Origin: Fibrobacter succinogenes
GTDB taxonomy: Bacteria; Fibrobacterota; Fibrobacteria; Fibrobacterales; Fibrobacteraceae
Assembly: GCF_902779965.1 (NCBI RefSeq)
Contig: NZ_CACZDK010000032.1
Location: forward strand, 1-40,817
DNA length: 40,817 nucleotides
Direction: 5' to 3'
Within the stretch, counting starts at the first letter, position 1. Each line of letters begins with the position of its first letter. The notes below the pieces were generated by a model, which saw only the letters and a program-made list of their open reading frames with translations, made no database searches and was not told where the DNA came from. The position numbers and the translations under genes were made by a program. Positions 1 to 6,482 of the stretch are shown piece by piece.

Positions 1-453
1 GAAAAGACCCGCGAAGCCGTGTTTGCAAAGCTCGCCGCTGCTGGCCTTGAACTCTCCGAAGACGAAATGGGCGCTCTCGAAGAAGGCGACCTTTCCGAAA
101 CCGCCGACATCTACGCCAACCTCCGCTCTTACTTCCACAACCCGGATAAGAACGGGAACCCGGTGGACGGATTCAACTGGCAGGTATTCGCGTTCCTCAT
201 CTTTATCTTGCTTTACGTGCCTTGCCTTGCTGCGATGGGTGTCGTCGCCCGCGAAATCGGCCTCGGCCTCGCTGTTCTCATGGCAACCGTGCAGACAATT
301 CTTGCCTGGGCTGTGGCTGTGCTCCTTTACCAGGTGCCTGTTGGAGGCGACGCCAAGTGGATTGTCGCAGCCATCGTGGCGCTCGTGGGTACGGGCATCT
401 TCCTCAAGCTCTTCGGCATGAAGGCTAACAAGGAAAAACGTTTCGATAATTAG
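1..453 (+). CDS. feoB: Ferrous iron transporter FeoB, C-terminal part (5' end outside window)
   Basis: The reading frame is open from base 1, so this is the 3' end of a longer gene. FeoB moves Fe2+ across the inner membrane. The visible 150 residues hold a short hydrophilic segment and then the last membrane helices of the family, including the conserved VPCLAAMGVVAREIG motif followed by hydrophobic helices (LAVLMATVQTILAWAVAVLL) and a short basic tail. This C-terminus matches canonical FeoB much better than the second, divergent FeoB at 24323-26353. The G domain and the N-terminal helices lie upstream of the window. An intrinsic terminator follows at 477-508. Family assignment is from recognised motifs; the rest of the operon cannot be seen. 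Confidence 0.85.
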   Translation, partial: EKTREAVFAKLAAAGLELSEDEMGALEEGDLSETADIYANLRSYFHNPDKNGNPVDGFNWQVFAFLIFILLYVPCLAAMGVVAREIGLGLAVLMATVQTILAWAVAVLLYQVPVGGDAKWIVAAIVALVGTGIFLKLFGMKANKEKRFDN

Positions 454-476
454 TCTCATTCGAATCAAGAACCATA

Positions 477-508
477 GGGCCGGCGGCCCCAAAACCGTCG
501 GCCCTTTA
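477..508 (+). terminator. Intrinsic terminator after feoB
   Basis: GGGCCGGCGG (477-486) pairs with CCGTCGGCCC (495-504) across an eight-base CCCCAAAA loop, with one G-T pair. TTTATT follows. It lies 24 bases after the feoB stop codon. Confidence 0.85.
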
Positions 509-543
509 TTAAGGAGTTTAACTTAGACAAGACTAATAAAATT

Positions 544-560
544 TTGGCACGCATTTTGCA
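544..560 (+). promoter_or_regulatory. Sigma-54 (RpoN) type promoter for the porin-like gene
   Basis: The sequence TTGGCACGCATTTTGCA matches the -24/-12 consensus YTGGCACGNNNNTTGCW. The invariant GG (546-547) and GC (558-559) are separated by exactly ten bases, as sigma-54 requires. The expected transcript start is near 571, giving a leader of roughly 95 bases. No good -35/-10 pair is obvious in the same interval. A single match can be chance; the exact spacing and the placement between a terminator and a gene argue for it. Confidence 0.6.
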
Positions 561-571
561 CATAATCAAAG

Positions 572-585
572 TGAAAGCGCTTTAA
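572..585. promoter_or_regulatory. LacI/CcpA-type palindromic operator candidate
   Basis: TGAAAGCGCTTTAA contains the perfect palindrome AAAGCGCTTT (574-583) with the central CG typical of LacI-family operators and of cre sites. It starts at the predicted sigma-54 transcript start, a position suited to repression. The regulator is not in the window; assignment rests only on pattern. Confidence 0.35.
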
Positions 586-593
586 CCCCACCA

Positions 594-654
594 TTTTGTA
601 ACACGAATTGTAAAAAGCTTGACGGAGTGTTACAAAAAAAATCAAACCGTCAAG
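594..654 (+). promoter_or_regulatory. Possible H-type pseudoknot in the 5' leader
   Basis: Two perfect inverted repeats interlock. TTTTGTAACAC (594-604) pairs with GTGTTACAAAA (627-637), and CTTGACGG (618-625), inside that loop, pairs with CCGTCAAG (647-654). The order stem1-stem2-stem1-stem2 is that of an H-type pseudoknot: first loop 605-617, a one-base junction at 626 and an A-rich third loop at 638-646. The last paired base, G654, is the first G of the Shine-Dalgarno run GGGAGAG (654-660), so folding could hide the ribosome site of the gene at 665. A nine-base loop crossing eleven base pairs is tight, so stem 1 may be shorter in practice. The outer repeat might instead be a DNA operator. 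Confidence 0.45.
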
Positions 655-664
655 GGAGAGAAAA

Positions 665-2023
665 ATGAAAAAACGTTATTTGATTACCGCTACCATGCTT
701 CTCGCTTCTGCGGCCTTTGCCCAGGAAGCCGAAAGCGCCGCTCCGGCTGCAGCCCCCGCAACAGAGGTAGCAGCTCCCGCCGAAACCGCTCCGGCAGCCG
801 AACCCGCCGCCGCACCTGCCGATGGTTCGACAAGCTCACCAACCGACAAGGTCACTGAGCCTGCCGAAGTGACTGAATCTGCTCCCGCCGAGAATACGAA
901 TCCCGGCGAAGTCGCCGCTGCCGCCGGCAATGCCCTGGACATCATCAAGGCCAGCATGAGCGAAGAAACTTCCGAAGCCAAGATGGAAGTCAAGTATTCC
1001 GGCGAAGTCGAATTTGACGTCTATACCGGCGACCTCTGGAACGATGACGACTTCAAGCATTCCTACGCATCGACATTCGACCTCAATTTCGAAGTCCAGT
1101 TCAATGAAAAATGGTCTGCATTCGTAGGCCTCGAAGCCGACGGAGAAACGGATAGCCCGGAAGCCGTCTACAACGGAGCCTATATCCAGTACCAGCCCGC
1201 CGACTTCTTCTCGGTTAAGTTCGGTGACCTGACTTCCTCTGAAGGTGCATTTGTGGCCTATTACGGTTACGACGATCCTGCCGACAATGCCGCCGGTATG
1301 AAGGAACATGACATTCGTGGAATCCAGTTACAGCTCGCCGGTTTCGAACTCGGTTTGGGCTTTGGCCGCGGTGACAACGACGCACCCGAAACAGAAGCCA
1401 ACGGCAACGTTTACGACGTCCATGCCGCCTATGAATTCGAATACGCCGGTCAGCACCTGCGTCCGTATGCCGATTACAAGAGCTATCAGGAAGCCCAGCA
1501 CAACGAACTGCACGCAGGCGTAGAAGCCGGACTTTCCATTGGCGGATTCGGATTCCGTGCCGTTTATGGATTCCATGCCGACTACCTGGGTGACGACGGC
1601 GACGTGGTGGAAGACCAGGACTGGACTTCTACGGCCCACGCTTTCTTGGTGGAACCCTCCTTCGAAGTGAGCATGTTCGAAATCAAGACCTCGGCTTTCT
1701 ACGCCCTCATCGACAGGGGTGATGCCGCCGAAGGCGCAAGCGACCTGGACAACGAAGAAATCCCGGAATACTTCTTCCTGTATGCAGAACCGGCCCTCAA
1801 GCTGGCTGAATACATCAAGCTCGGCATTCCCGTGGAATACCACACCAACACCCTGGACGACGATGATGACACCCAGAAGACATTCGATGTCGGTGGCCGC
1901 GTCTACATCACGCCGGTTGAGAATCTCGAGATTACCGCCTTCGGCATGATTGACATCCCTGTTGCGGACAACGAAGACAACGAATCGTTCCACATGGGCA
2001 TTGAAACCGTTTTCAGCTTCTAA
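665..2023 (+). CDS. Putative outer-membrane beta-barrel (porin-like) protein
   Basis: The 452-residue product starts with a clear signal peptide (MKKRYLITATMLLASAAFA, cut before QE). Residues 20-100 are an Ala/Pro/Glu-rich low-complexity linker. From about residue 110 the sequence shows alternating aromatic/hydrophobic strands with acidic turns, repeated Y-x-E/D-F patterns, and a C-terminal Phe (ETVFSF), as in barrels assembled by the Bam complex. I do not recognise a specific family. The ATG at 665 follows GGGAGAG by four bases. Upstream are a sigma-54-type promoter, a palindrome and a possible leader pseudoknot, so expression appears tightly controlled. An in-frame repeat element at 824-871 encodes part of the linker. 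The substrate is unknown. Confidence 0.7.
   Translation: MKKRYLITATMLLASAAFAQEAESAAPAAAPATEVAAPAETAPAAEPAAAPADGSTSSPTDKVTEPAEVTESAPAENTNPGEVAAAAGNALDIIKASMSEETSEAKMEVKYSGEVEFDVYTGDLWNDDDFKHSYASTFDLNFEVQFNEKWSAFVGLEADGETDSPEAVYNGAYIQYQPADFFSVKFGDLTSSEGAFVAYYGYDDPADNAAGMKEHDIRGIQLQLAGFELGLGFGRGDNDAPETEANGNVYDVHAAYEFEYAGQHLRPYADYKSYQEAQHNELHAGVEAGLSIGGFGFRAVYGFHADYLGDDGDVVEDQDWTSTAHAFLVEPSFEVSMFEIKTSAFYALIDRGDAAEGASDLDNEEIPEYFFLYAEPALKLAEYIKLGIPVEYHTNTLDDDDDTQKTFDVGGRVYITPVENLEITAFGMIDIPVADNEDNESFHMGIETVFSF
824..871. repeat. In-frame REP-like palindromic element inside the porin-like gene
   Basis: The left arm GGTTCGACAAGCTCACC (824-840) and the right arm, whose reverse complement reads CTTCGGCAGGCTCAGTGACC, share the TTCGnCAnGCTCA core of a palindrome dispersed in many bacterial genomes. 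It falls in the Ala/Pro linker and keeps the frame. A second copy of the same type lies at 16814-16869 inside an ABC transporter gene. Confidence 0.55.
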
Positions 2024-2056
2024 TCGAAGACGTACAGTATTGCCATAAAACCTCAT

Positions 2057-2091
2057 CTTTCGCTTTTTTGAAGTGTCTCCTGAAGCGAAAG
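2057..2091. repeat. Inverted repeat downstream of the porin-like gene
   Basis: CTTTCGCTT (2057-2065) is a perfect inverted match to AAGCGAAAG (2083-2091). It lacks a following T run on either strand, so it is more likely an mRNA 3'-end stabiliser than a terminator. The true terminator follows at 2104-2133. Confidence 0.45.
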
Positions 2092-2103
2092 GAGGGTTGA
2101 TCT

Positions 2104-2133
2104 CCCGCCCGGCGAGTGCCGCGGCGGGTTTTT
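2104..2133 (+). terminator. Intrinsic terminator of the porin-like gene
   Basis: CCCGCC (2104-2109) pairs with GGCGGG (2123-2128), and an inner CGGC/GCCG stem (2110-2113/2118-2121) closes a GAGT loop. TTTTT follows directly at 2129-2133. Confidence 0.85.
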
Positions 2134-2154
2134 AATTGAACGAAGAATAGACAA

Positions 2155-2943
2155 TTAAAGGGCGCTGTCGAGCACCATCATCAGCGTAAAGCCCACGGCA
2201 AAAAGAAGGGTGCCGGCATCAAAGTGATCGCCTTCGCTCACTTCGGGGAGCATTTCTTCGACCACGACATAAATCATGGCCCCAGCCGCAAGCGAAAGCA
2301 GGTACGGCATAAAAGGCGAAAGAGCCTCTGCGGCAAGCAATGTAATCAAAGCCCCCACCGGTTCAACGGCTCCGGAAAGCGCTCCCAATGCGAATGCTTT
2401 TTTGCGGGAAGCTCCTTCCGCACGGAGCGGAAGCGAAACCACGGCCCCTTCGGGGAAGTTCTGAATAGCAATGCCTATCGCGAGCGCAAATGCGCCCGAA
2501 AGCGTGATGGCGACATTCCCCGAAAGCCAGCCTGCAAATACAATGCCTACAGCCATGCCTTCGGGCAAGTTATGCAAGGTCACCGCAAGCGTAAGCATCG
2601 TTGTGCGCTTGAGTTTTGCCTTGGGGCCTTCAGGAGTAGAACTCCCTAAATGCAAATGCGGTGTAATTTTGTCTAGAATGAACAGGAAAATGATGCCCGC
2701 CCAGAAGCCAACTGTCGCCGGGATAAAAGCAAGCTTCCCCATGGATTCGCTCGCCTCAATGGCTGGCAAAAGCAAGCTCCACACAGAAGCAGCCACCATG
2801 ACGCCCGCCGCAAACGAGAGTAGGCCGCGTTTGAGGTTTATGCCCATCTGCTTGCGCATAAAGAAAACGCAAGCCGCCCCTAACACCGTCCCCAAAAACG
2901 GGATGGCAAGACCTTGGGCAATTTGTAAGACGGGTTCGTTCAT
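2155..2943 (-). CDS. ZIP-family divalent metal transporter (GufA/ZupT-like)
   Basis: The 262-residue inner-membrane protein has about eight hydrophobic segments and both signature helices of ZIP transporters: HNLPEGMAVG in helix IV and QNFPEG in helix V, whose His, Asn and Glu form the binuclear metal site. A variable loop containing HLHLGSS (about residues 95-102) sits between helices III and IV, as in the family. ZIP proteins import Zn2+, Fe2+ or Mn2+ down their gradient. The gene is divergent from the hydrolase gene at 3054 across 110 bases. The AraC-type site in that gap is oriented toward the hydrolase, so joint control is uncertain. Length is typical for the GufA branch. Metal specificity cannot be read from the sequence. 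Confidence 0.88.
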   Translation of the reverse strand: MNEPVLQIAQGLAIPFLGTVLGAACVFFMRKQMGINLKRGLLSFAAGVMVAASVWSLLLPAIEASESMGKLAFIPATVGFWAGIIFLFILDKITPHLHLGSSTPEGPKAKLKRTTMLTLAVTLHNLPEGMAVGIVFAGWLSGNVAITLSGAFALAIGIAIQNFPEGAVVSLPLRAEGASRKKAFALGALSGAVEPVGALITLLAAEALSPFMPYLLSLAAGAMIYVVVEEMLPEVSEGDHFDAGTLLFAVGFTLMMVLDSAL

Positions 2944-2987
2944 ACATTAAAAGATAGCATAAATACGCCAATGCGGAAAGATGAAAT

Positions 2988-3021
2988 TTCTCGTGGATTT
3001 TTGAACGCCTGATTGGAGTAG
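2988..3021 (-). promoter_or_regulatory. Candidate AraC-regulon site D (direct repeat, 20-bp spacing)
   Basis: On the minus strand CTACTCCAATCAGG is followed, exactly 20 bp after the first TCC, by TCCACGAG. The CTACTCC end (3015-3021) faces the hydrolase gene and ends 32 bases before its ATG, the same geometry as the sites at 17964, 32595 and 34027. Confidence 0.6.
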
Positions 3022-3053
3022 TTGGGGGTAATGCATTTTTTTATTGTATCAGC

Positions 3054-4244
3054 ATGATTAAAGCAAAAATAATCATTGCCGCGACTATGGTCGCACTTCT
3101 TTCTGCCACATCCGCTAATGCTTGCCTTGCTGCCTGCAAAGAAAAGAAACGTGATGAGGCCTACAGTAAACCCCTCACGACATCGGCTTTGCAGACCCTT
3201 GTTGATAATTCCCTGCCGCAAAAGTCGGTTGATCCGGAACTTGGTGCACCTTATACGGTTTACCCGATTGAGGTGAAACCCTACGACAAGGTTTTCCATT
3301 CGACGTTAATCGAATACCCCTTCGGGAGTTCGCCGCGCGCTGTGTCGCCGATTTCTAGCCCGCGTGGAATTATTTTGTATGTACACGGATACAACGATTA
3401 CTTTTTCCAAGAAGAATTGGCCGAAAAGTCCGATTCTGCCGGGTTCGCTTTCTTTGCGATAGACCTGCATTACAATGGCCGTTCGTACCGCGCTGGGGAG
3501 CCGCGTTCCGACATGCGGAGCGTCAAGGAATACTATGCCGAATTGGATGCCGCCGTGGCGCTCAGTAAAAAGATTGCTGAAAATTCCATTTCGAGCAATC
3601 TGCCGTTTGTCATTATCGCGCATTCCAATGGTGGCTTGATTACGCCGAATTACTTGAACGAACGCAATAGCGAAGATTTTGCGGCGTTTGTCTTGAACAG
3701 TCCCTTCCTCGACTACAAAAACAGCTGGTTTGTCCGTAATGTGGCATTCCCCGTTCTTTCGGACGTCGCGCTATTGATGCCCGATGCGCCGGCGCCAAAA
3801 CAGGAATCTCCCAAGTACAACACGTCTCTTTTGAAAACCGAAAGAGGCGAATGGGAATTCAACACGGAATTAAAGAGCGCCGAATGGCCGCAACAATACT
3901 TCGGTTTCCTTCGCGCGACCACAAGGGGAATCAAGCGGATTCATAACGGAATGCAAATCAAGTCTCCCATACTTATGATGCGTAGTGGCTGCACCGTCAA
4001 CAACGTCAAGTGGGAAGAAGACTACATGCGCTGCGACTGCTTGCTCGATGTGGATCTCCTAGAAAAATGGGCTCCCAAGCTAGGGCCTGATGTTACAACA
4101 GTGACTGTTGAAGACGGAATGCACGACGTATTCCTTTCCCGTAAGGACGTTCGCGATTTCGCTTACCGCACGATGTTCGAATTCCTTGACGATGCGGTGG
4201 CCCGTAAAAATGCGGTAGTCGCTTATAACTATATTGTTCCCTAG
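3054..4244 (+). CDS. Lipoprotein-type alpha/beta hydrolase (serine hydrolase, S33/lysophospholipase-like)
   Basis: The 396-residue product begins with a hydrophobic signal sequence; LAAC places a lipobox Cys at residue 28, though signal peptidase I cleavage after SANA is an alternative. The alpha/beta-hydrolase core shows the oxyanion-hole strand IILYVHGYND, then FAIDLHYNGRS, and the nucleophile elbow AHSNGG with Ser191 (the usual first Gly of GxSxG is replaced by Ala). The likely catalytic His is His357 in DGMHDVF. The acid residue is not certain. No Shine-Dalgarno sequence precedes ATG 3054, and a leaderless or near-leaderless message is possible. The AraC-type site at 2988-3021 links it to the iron locus, so a siderophore esterase role is my inference; a lipase or polysaccharide esterase is also possible. 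Confidence 0.75.
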   Translation: MIKAKIIIAATMVALLSATSANACLAACKEKKRDEAYSKPLTTSALQTLVDNSLPQKSVDPELGAPYTVYPIEVKPYDKVFHSTLIEYPFGSSPRAVSPISSPRGIILYVHGYNDYFFQEELAEKSDSAGFAFFAIDLHYNGRSYRAGEPRSDMRSVKEYYAELDAAVALSKKIAENSISSNLPFVIIAHSNGGLITPNYLNERNSEDFAAFVLNSPFLDYKNSWFVRNVAFPVLSDVALLMPDAPAPKQESPKYNTSLLKTERGEWEFNTELKSAEWPQQYFGFLRATTRGIKRIHNGMQIKSPILMMRSGCTVNNVKWEEDYMRCDCLLDVDLLEKWAPKLGPDVTTVTVEDGMHDVFLSRKDVRDFAYRTMFEFLDDAVARKNAVVAYNYIVP

Positions 4245-4255
4245 TAAGGCCTGAT

Positions 4256-4361
4256 ATGAATGTATGGAACGTTTTCGCGCCGGTTTACGAATTCTCGATG
4301 CGCTCGCGGAAATCCGCCGCGTCTTAAAGGATGGCGGCTTGCTGATTGCGCCGTTTTTCAT
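4256..4361 (+). pseudogene. Remnant of a class I SAM-dependent methyltransferase gene
   Basis: ATG 4256 opens a short frame reading MNVWNVFAPVYEFSMRS, typical of the N-terminus of small methyltransferases (an A-P-x-Y-E start). The next frame from about 4295 reads LAEIRRVLKDGGLLIAP, the conserved segment after motif III of class I methyltransferases. The SAM-binding motif I and more than 60 residues between them are missing, and the 3' end stops where the ORF6N gene begins on the other strand. I read it as a host gene that lost its middle and its end, perhaps when the ORF6N genes arrived. It follows the hydrolase gene by 11 bases and may once have been its operon partner. Confidence 0.55.
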
Positions 4362-4922
4362 CTATCGCTTAACACGCTTTACGGAATGTTTTATCTTGCC
4401 TATGATAAAGTTCAGTTCCAGCGAGGATTCTGTTTCTGTTGTTTCTAAATCCGGCATAACGATGTTTGTGAGAATCTCTCCGAAATGCTGCATTTTCGAA
4501 TGCTTTTCCTCCTTGTCGCCTTCTTTATGCAACTCCACAAGTTCTCTCTTGAGTTCTCGAACAGCCGCAAAAGTCTCGATGATGGCGAAAGTTGTGTTAA
4601 TCGCCGTCTTGCTTTTTAAGATTGTCGCAAGCATATAGAGGCCTTTTTCTGTGAAAGCGTAGGGTAAAGATCTGCTTTTGGCCGAATAATTTGTGGACGA
4701 AATTTTCGTCCGCAAAATTTCAACTTCGTCCTTTGACAACTGGAACATATATGTCGAGGGAAACTTGTCAGGATTGTTCCTGACCGCCTCATTGATTCGC
4801 TTTGTCTCTACACCATATAACAAAGCGACATCGGCATCCAAAATGATTTTATGATTTCGAACGGATGTAATTCGGTCTGCCACATTGCGCATTAAAATCG
4901 AAAACGTGTTTTCGTTATTCAT
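4362..4922 (-). CDS. ORF6N-domain protein (short form)
   Basis: The 186-residue protein carries an ORF6N DNA-binding domain over about residues 10-105: IILDADVALLYGVETKRINEAVRNN, KFPSTYMFQLS and AFTEKGLYMLATILKS are family hallmarks (shown here in separate pieces). A charged helical tail follows (RELKRELVELHKEGDKEEKHS). ORF6N domains come from phage and large DNA viruses and are common in mobile regions; their bacterial role is not established. It lies 60 bases after the longer ORF6N gene on the same strand and shares its leader hairpin, so they are probably a duplicated pair. The 3' end abuts the methyltransferase remnant. Confidence 0.8.
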   Translation of the reverse strand: MNNENTFSILMRNVADRITSVRNHKIILDADVALLYGVETKRINEAVRNNPDKFPSTYMFQLSKDEVEILRTKISSTNYSAKSRSLPYAFTEKGLYMLATILKSKTAINTTFAIIETFAAVRELKRELVELHKEGDKEEKHSKMQHFGEILTNIVMPDLETTETESSLELNFIIGKIKHSVKRVKR

Positions 4923-4961
4923 CTTCTACTCCAATCCGCCTACAAGCAAAAAAAGGCGGGG
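4920..4961 (-). promoter_or_regulatory. Leader hairpin of the short ORF6N gene
   Basis: On the minus strand CCGCCT and AGGCGG (plus positions 4954-4959 and 4936-4941) form a stem with a 12-base T-rich loop, followed by GGAGTAGAAGATG, which holds the ribosome site and the start codon. About 40 bases are almost identical to the leader at 5964-6004. Confidence 0.6.
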
Positions 4962-4982
4962 TACGTTGTCACCTTGTAATGC

Positions 4983-5966
4983 CTAGCTTTCTTTTTCTGC
5001 CTGAATTTTCTGCGATTCCTTCAGCACTTCTTGCAGCGTGAAATCTTCCTGCGTAAAGAAAAACGTATTCTTGCCCAAATCCTTGAGCGAAGCCCCGAAG
5101 TGGTAGGCTGTATCGTCTATGAACAAGAATCGGTCGTGCATTCCGTAACTAGGCAAGACTTGCATCGGGCTGTCAGGATATTGTTCGTTGTAAGTGGCTA
5201 GGTCCATTTCAAGGACTTTGCTTTTGTCGTAGGTGTAGATTGTCACAGAAACGCCCTTTTCCCGTTTGAGCATCATCGTCAAGGTTTTCTCGTTTACATA
5301 TCTATCGACCAGCACAATTCTCTTTTTGGCTTGGCGAATGAGGTTGCAGACAAATACATAGGCATCGAACTCCTGGTTGTTATAAAATAAACCCTTAGAT
5401 TTGAGCTCGCCACGGTCCATCGCCTCGAACAGTTCGTCAAATTTACGGTCATGGTCAAGCAGATGCTCGTCATGACCTGTCAAGCGGTCGTCCTGTTCCA
5501 GATCCTTTGCTTCCACGTTTGAAAGCCGGTTGACGAGGCCTCCATTACCCATCATAAGGTGACGCAATTGCACGAAAGCCCGCATAATGGCGATGTTGAC
5601 CTTGATTGCAGACTCACTTTTTAGAACCGAAGATAGCATCGCTACGCCTTGTTCGGTGAAAGCTAAAGAACGGTATTTTGTGTGCTTTCCCTTTAAATTT
5701 TGCCCCTTTTTTTCTAAGGTCGCATTTTGCGACCTTAGAAGTTGCGATTCCTCTAAAGAGAGTTGTATGCAAAAATCTTCGGGAAAACGCTCAATATTGC
5801 GCTTTACCTGCTCATTTATACGCTTCGTTTCCACCCCGTAAAGCGTCGCCAAATCGCGGTCAAGCAGCACCTGCTTGCCACGAACAACTTGAATCATCTT
5901 TCCGATGCCCGACTCCATAAGCGGGTTAGGTGCGATATCATCCGTTTTTTCGGTCTTTCTAGCCAT
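4983..5966 (-). CDS. ORF6N-domain protein with a C-terminal PLD-like domain
   Basis: The 327-residue protein starts with an ORF6N domain (about residues 18-120; LLDRDLATLYGVETKRINEQ, then LAFTEQGVAMLSSVL). A charged linker follows (about 140-190). The C-terminal 130 residues look like half of a phospholipase D/nuclease fold: RIVLVDRYVNEKTL, VTIYTYDKS, then MHDRFLFIDD (His277, Asp278) and YHFGASLKDLGKN. His-Asp plus downstream Lys and Asp resembles a degenerate HKD motif, but the canonical HxKx4D is not intact. I infer DNA binding by the first domain and an effector or sensor role for the second. ATG 5966 is preceded by GGAGTAGAAG. It is probably co-transcribed with the gene at 4362-4922. Confidence 0.75.
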   Translation of the reverse strand: MARKTEKTDDIAPNPLMESGIGKMIQVVRGKQVLLDRDLATLYGVETKRINEQVKRNIERFPEDFCIQLSLEESQLLRSQNATLEKKGQNLKGKHTKYRSLAFTEQGVAMLSSVLKSESAIKVNIAIMRAFVQLRHLMMGNGGLVNRLSNVEAKDLEQDDRLTGHDEHLLDHDRKFDELFEAMDRGELKSKGLFYNNQEFDAYVFVCNLIRQAKKRIVLVDRYVNEKTLTMMLKREKGVSVTIYTYDKSKVLEMDLATYNEQYPDSPMQVLPSYGMHDRFLFIDDTAYHFGASLKDLGKNTFFFTQEDFTLQEVLKESQKIQAEKES

Positions 5967-6004
5967 CTTCTACTCCTTCCGCCTACAAGCAAAAAAAGGC
6001 GGGG
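5964..6004 (-). promoter_or_regulatory. Leader hairpin of the long ORF6N gene
   Basis: CCGCCT (5979-5984) and AGGCGG (5997-6002) pair around a 12-base loop next to the ribosome site on the minus strand. It is nearly identical to 4920-4961, including the loop and the start-codon context. Confidence 0.6.
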
Positions 6005-6039
6005 CAAAGTGTTCTCGATGCAAATATACATTCCTCGTA

Positions 6040-6054
6040 TGTCATATTATGACA
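6040..6054. promoter_or_regulatory. Perfect 15-bp palindrome upstream of the ORF6N genes
   Basis: TGTCATATTATGACA has two perfect 7-base arms around one base. On the minus strand a TATATT box lies just downstream (6023-6028), so the palindrome sits where an operator overlapping the promoter of the ORF6N pair would be. The cognate regulator is unknown; autoregulation by an ORF6N protein is possible. Confidence 0.45.
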
Positions 6055-6200
6055 ATCGGCGATTTTTGCGGAAATTTTGGGAATTTTGACGAAAATCGAC
6101 CCCCGCAGGCGGTTAAAATCTGCGTTTTTACGCTTTTTTCTTGCCTTCCGGGCGTGGCGTCACCTTTTGACAGCGGAATAATCTATATTTCAAGCAAATA

Positions 6201-6256
6201 GAGTTTTCTCTTGTTCTCTATCTGAAACTTCGACAATTTCAACAACGAGAACGAGA
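6201..6256. repeat. 57-base direct repeat, copy 1
   Basis: This stretch recurs at 6483-6540 with about five substitutions and one indel. It contains TCTTGTTCTC and GAGAACGAGA, which pair with a single G-T, and an inner GAAA/TTTC pair. The intervening 226 bases hold no convincing gene. Confidence 0.6.
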
Positions 6257-6482
6257 CGAACGCTCACGTCTGCGACCGGCGTATGCCCGCCGCATCGTTT
6301 TGCTACATGGTCTATTGTTTAATAGCAGTTTGCCTGTATGCAAGCGGCCTTTTGGGGCGTGAGTTGTTTGTGTTTATTCGTTGTGGGCAGTCGAAGGCCT
6401 CAGATAGGTAAACGCATTCAACTCCACGCCTTTTTTGTTTTCAAGAAAGACTGGGCAAATGCGGAACAGGGGTGGACTCGCT

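Noticed and set aside
2057-2091. Inverted repeat as a terminator
   Set aside because: No T run follows on either strand, and a complete terminator lies at 2104-2133.
4924-4935. CTACTCCAAT near 4926, resembling the AraC-regulon site
   Set aside because: It is the reverse complement of the GGAGTAG ribosome site of the ORF6N gene, and no second TCC half-site lies 20 bp away. The same holds for 5971-5980.
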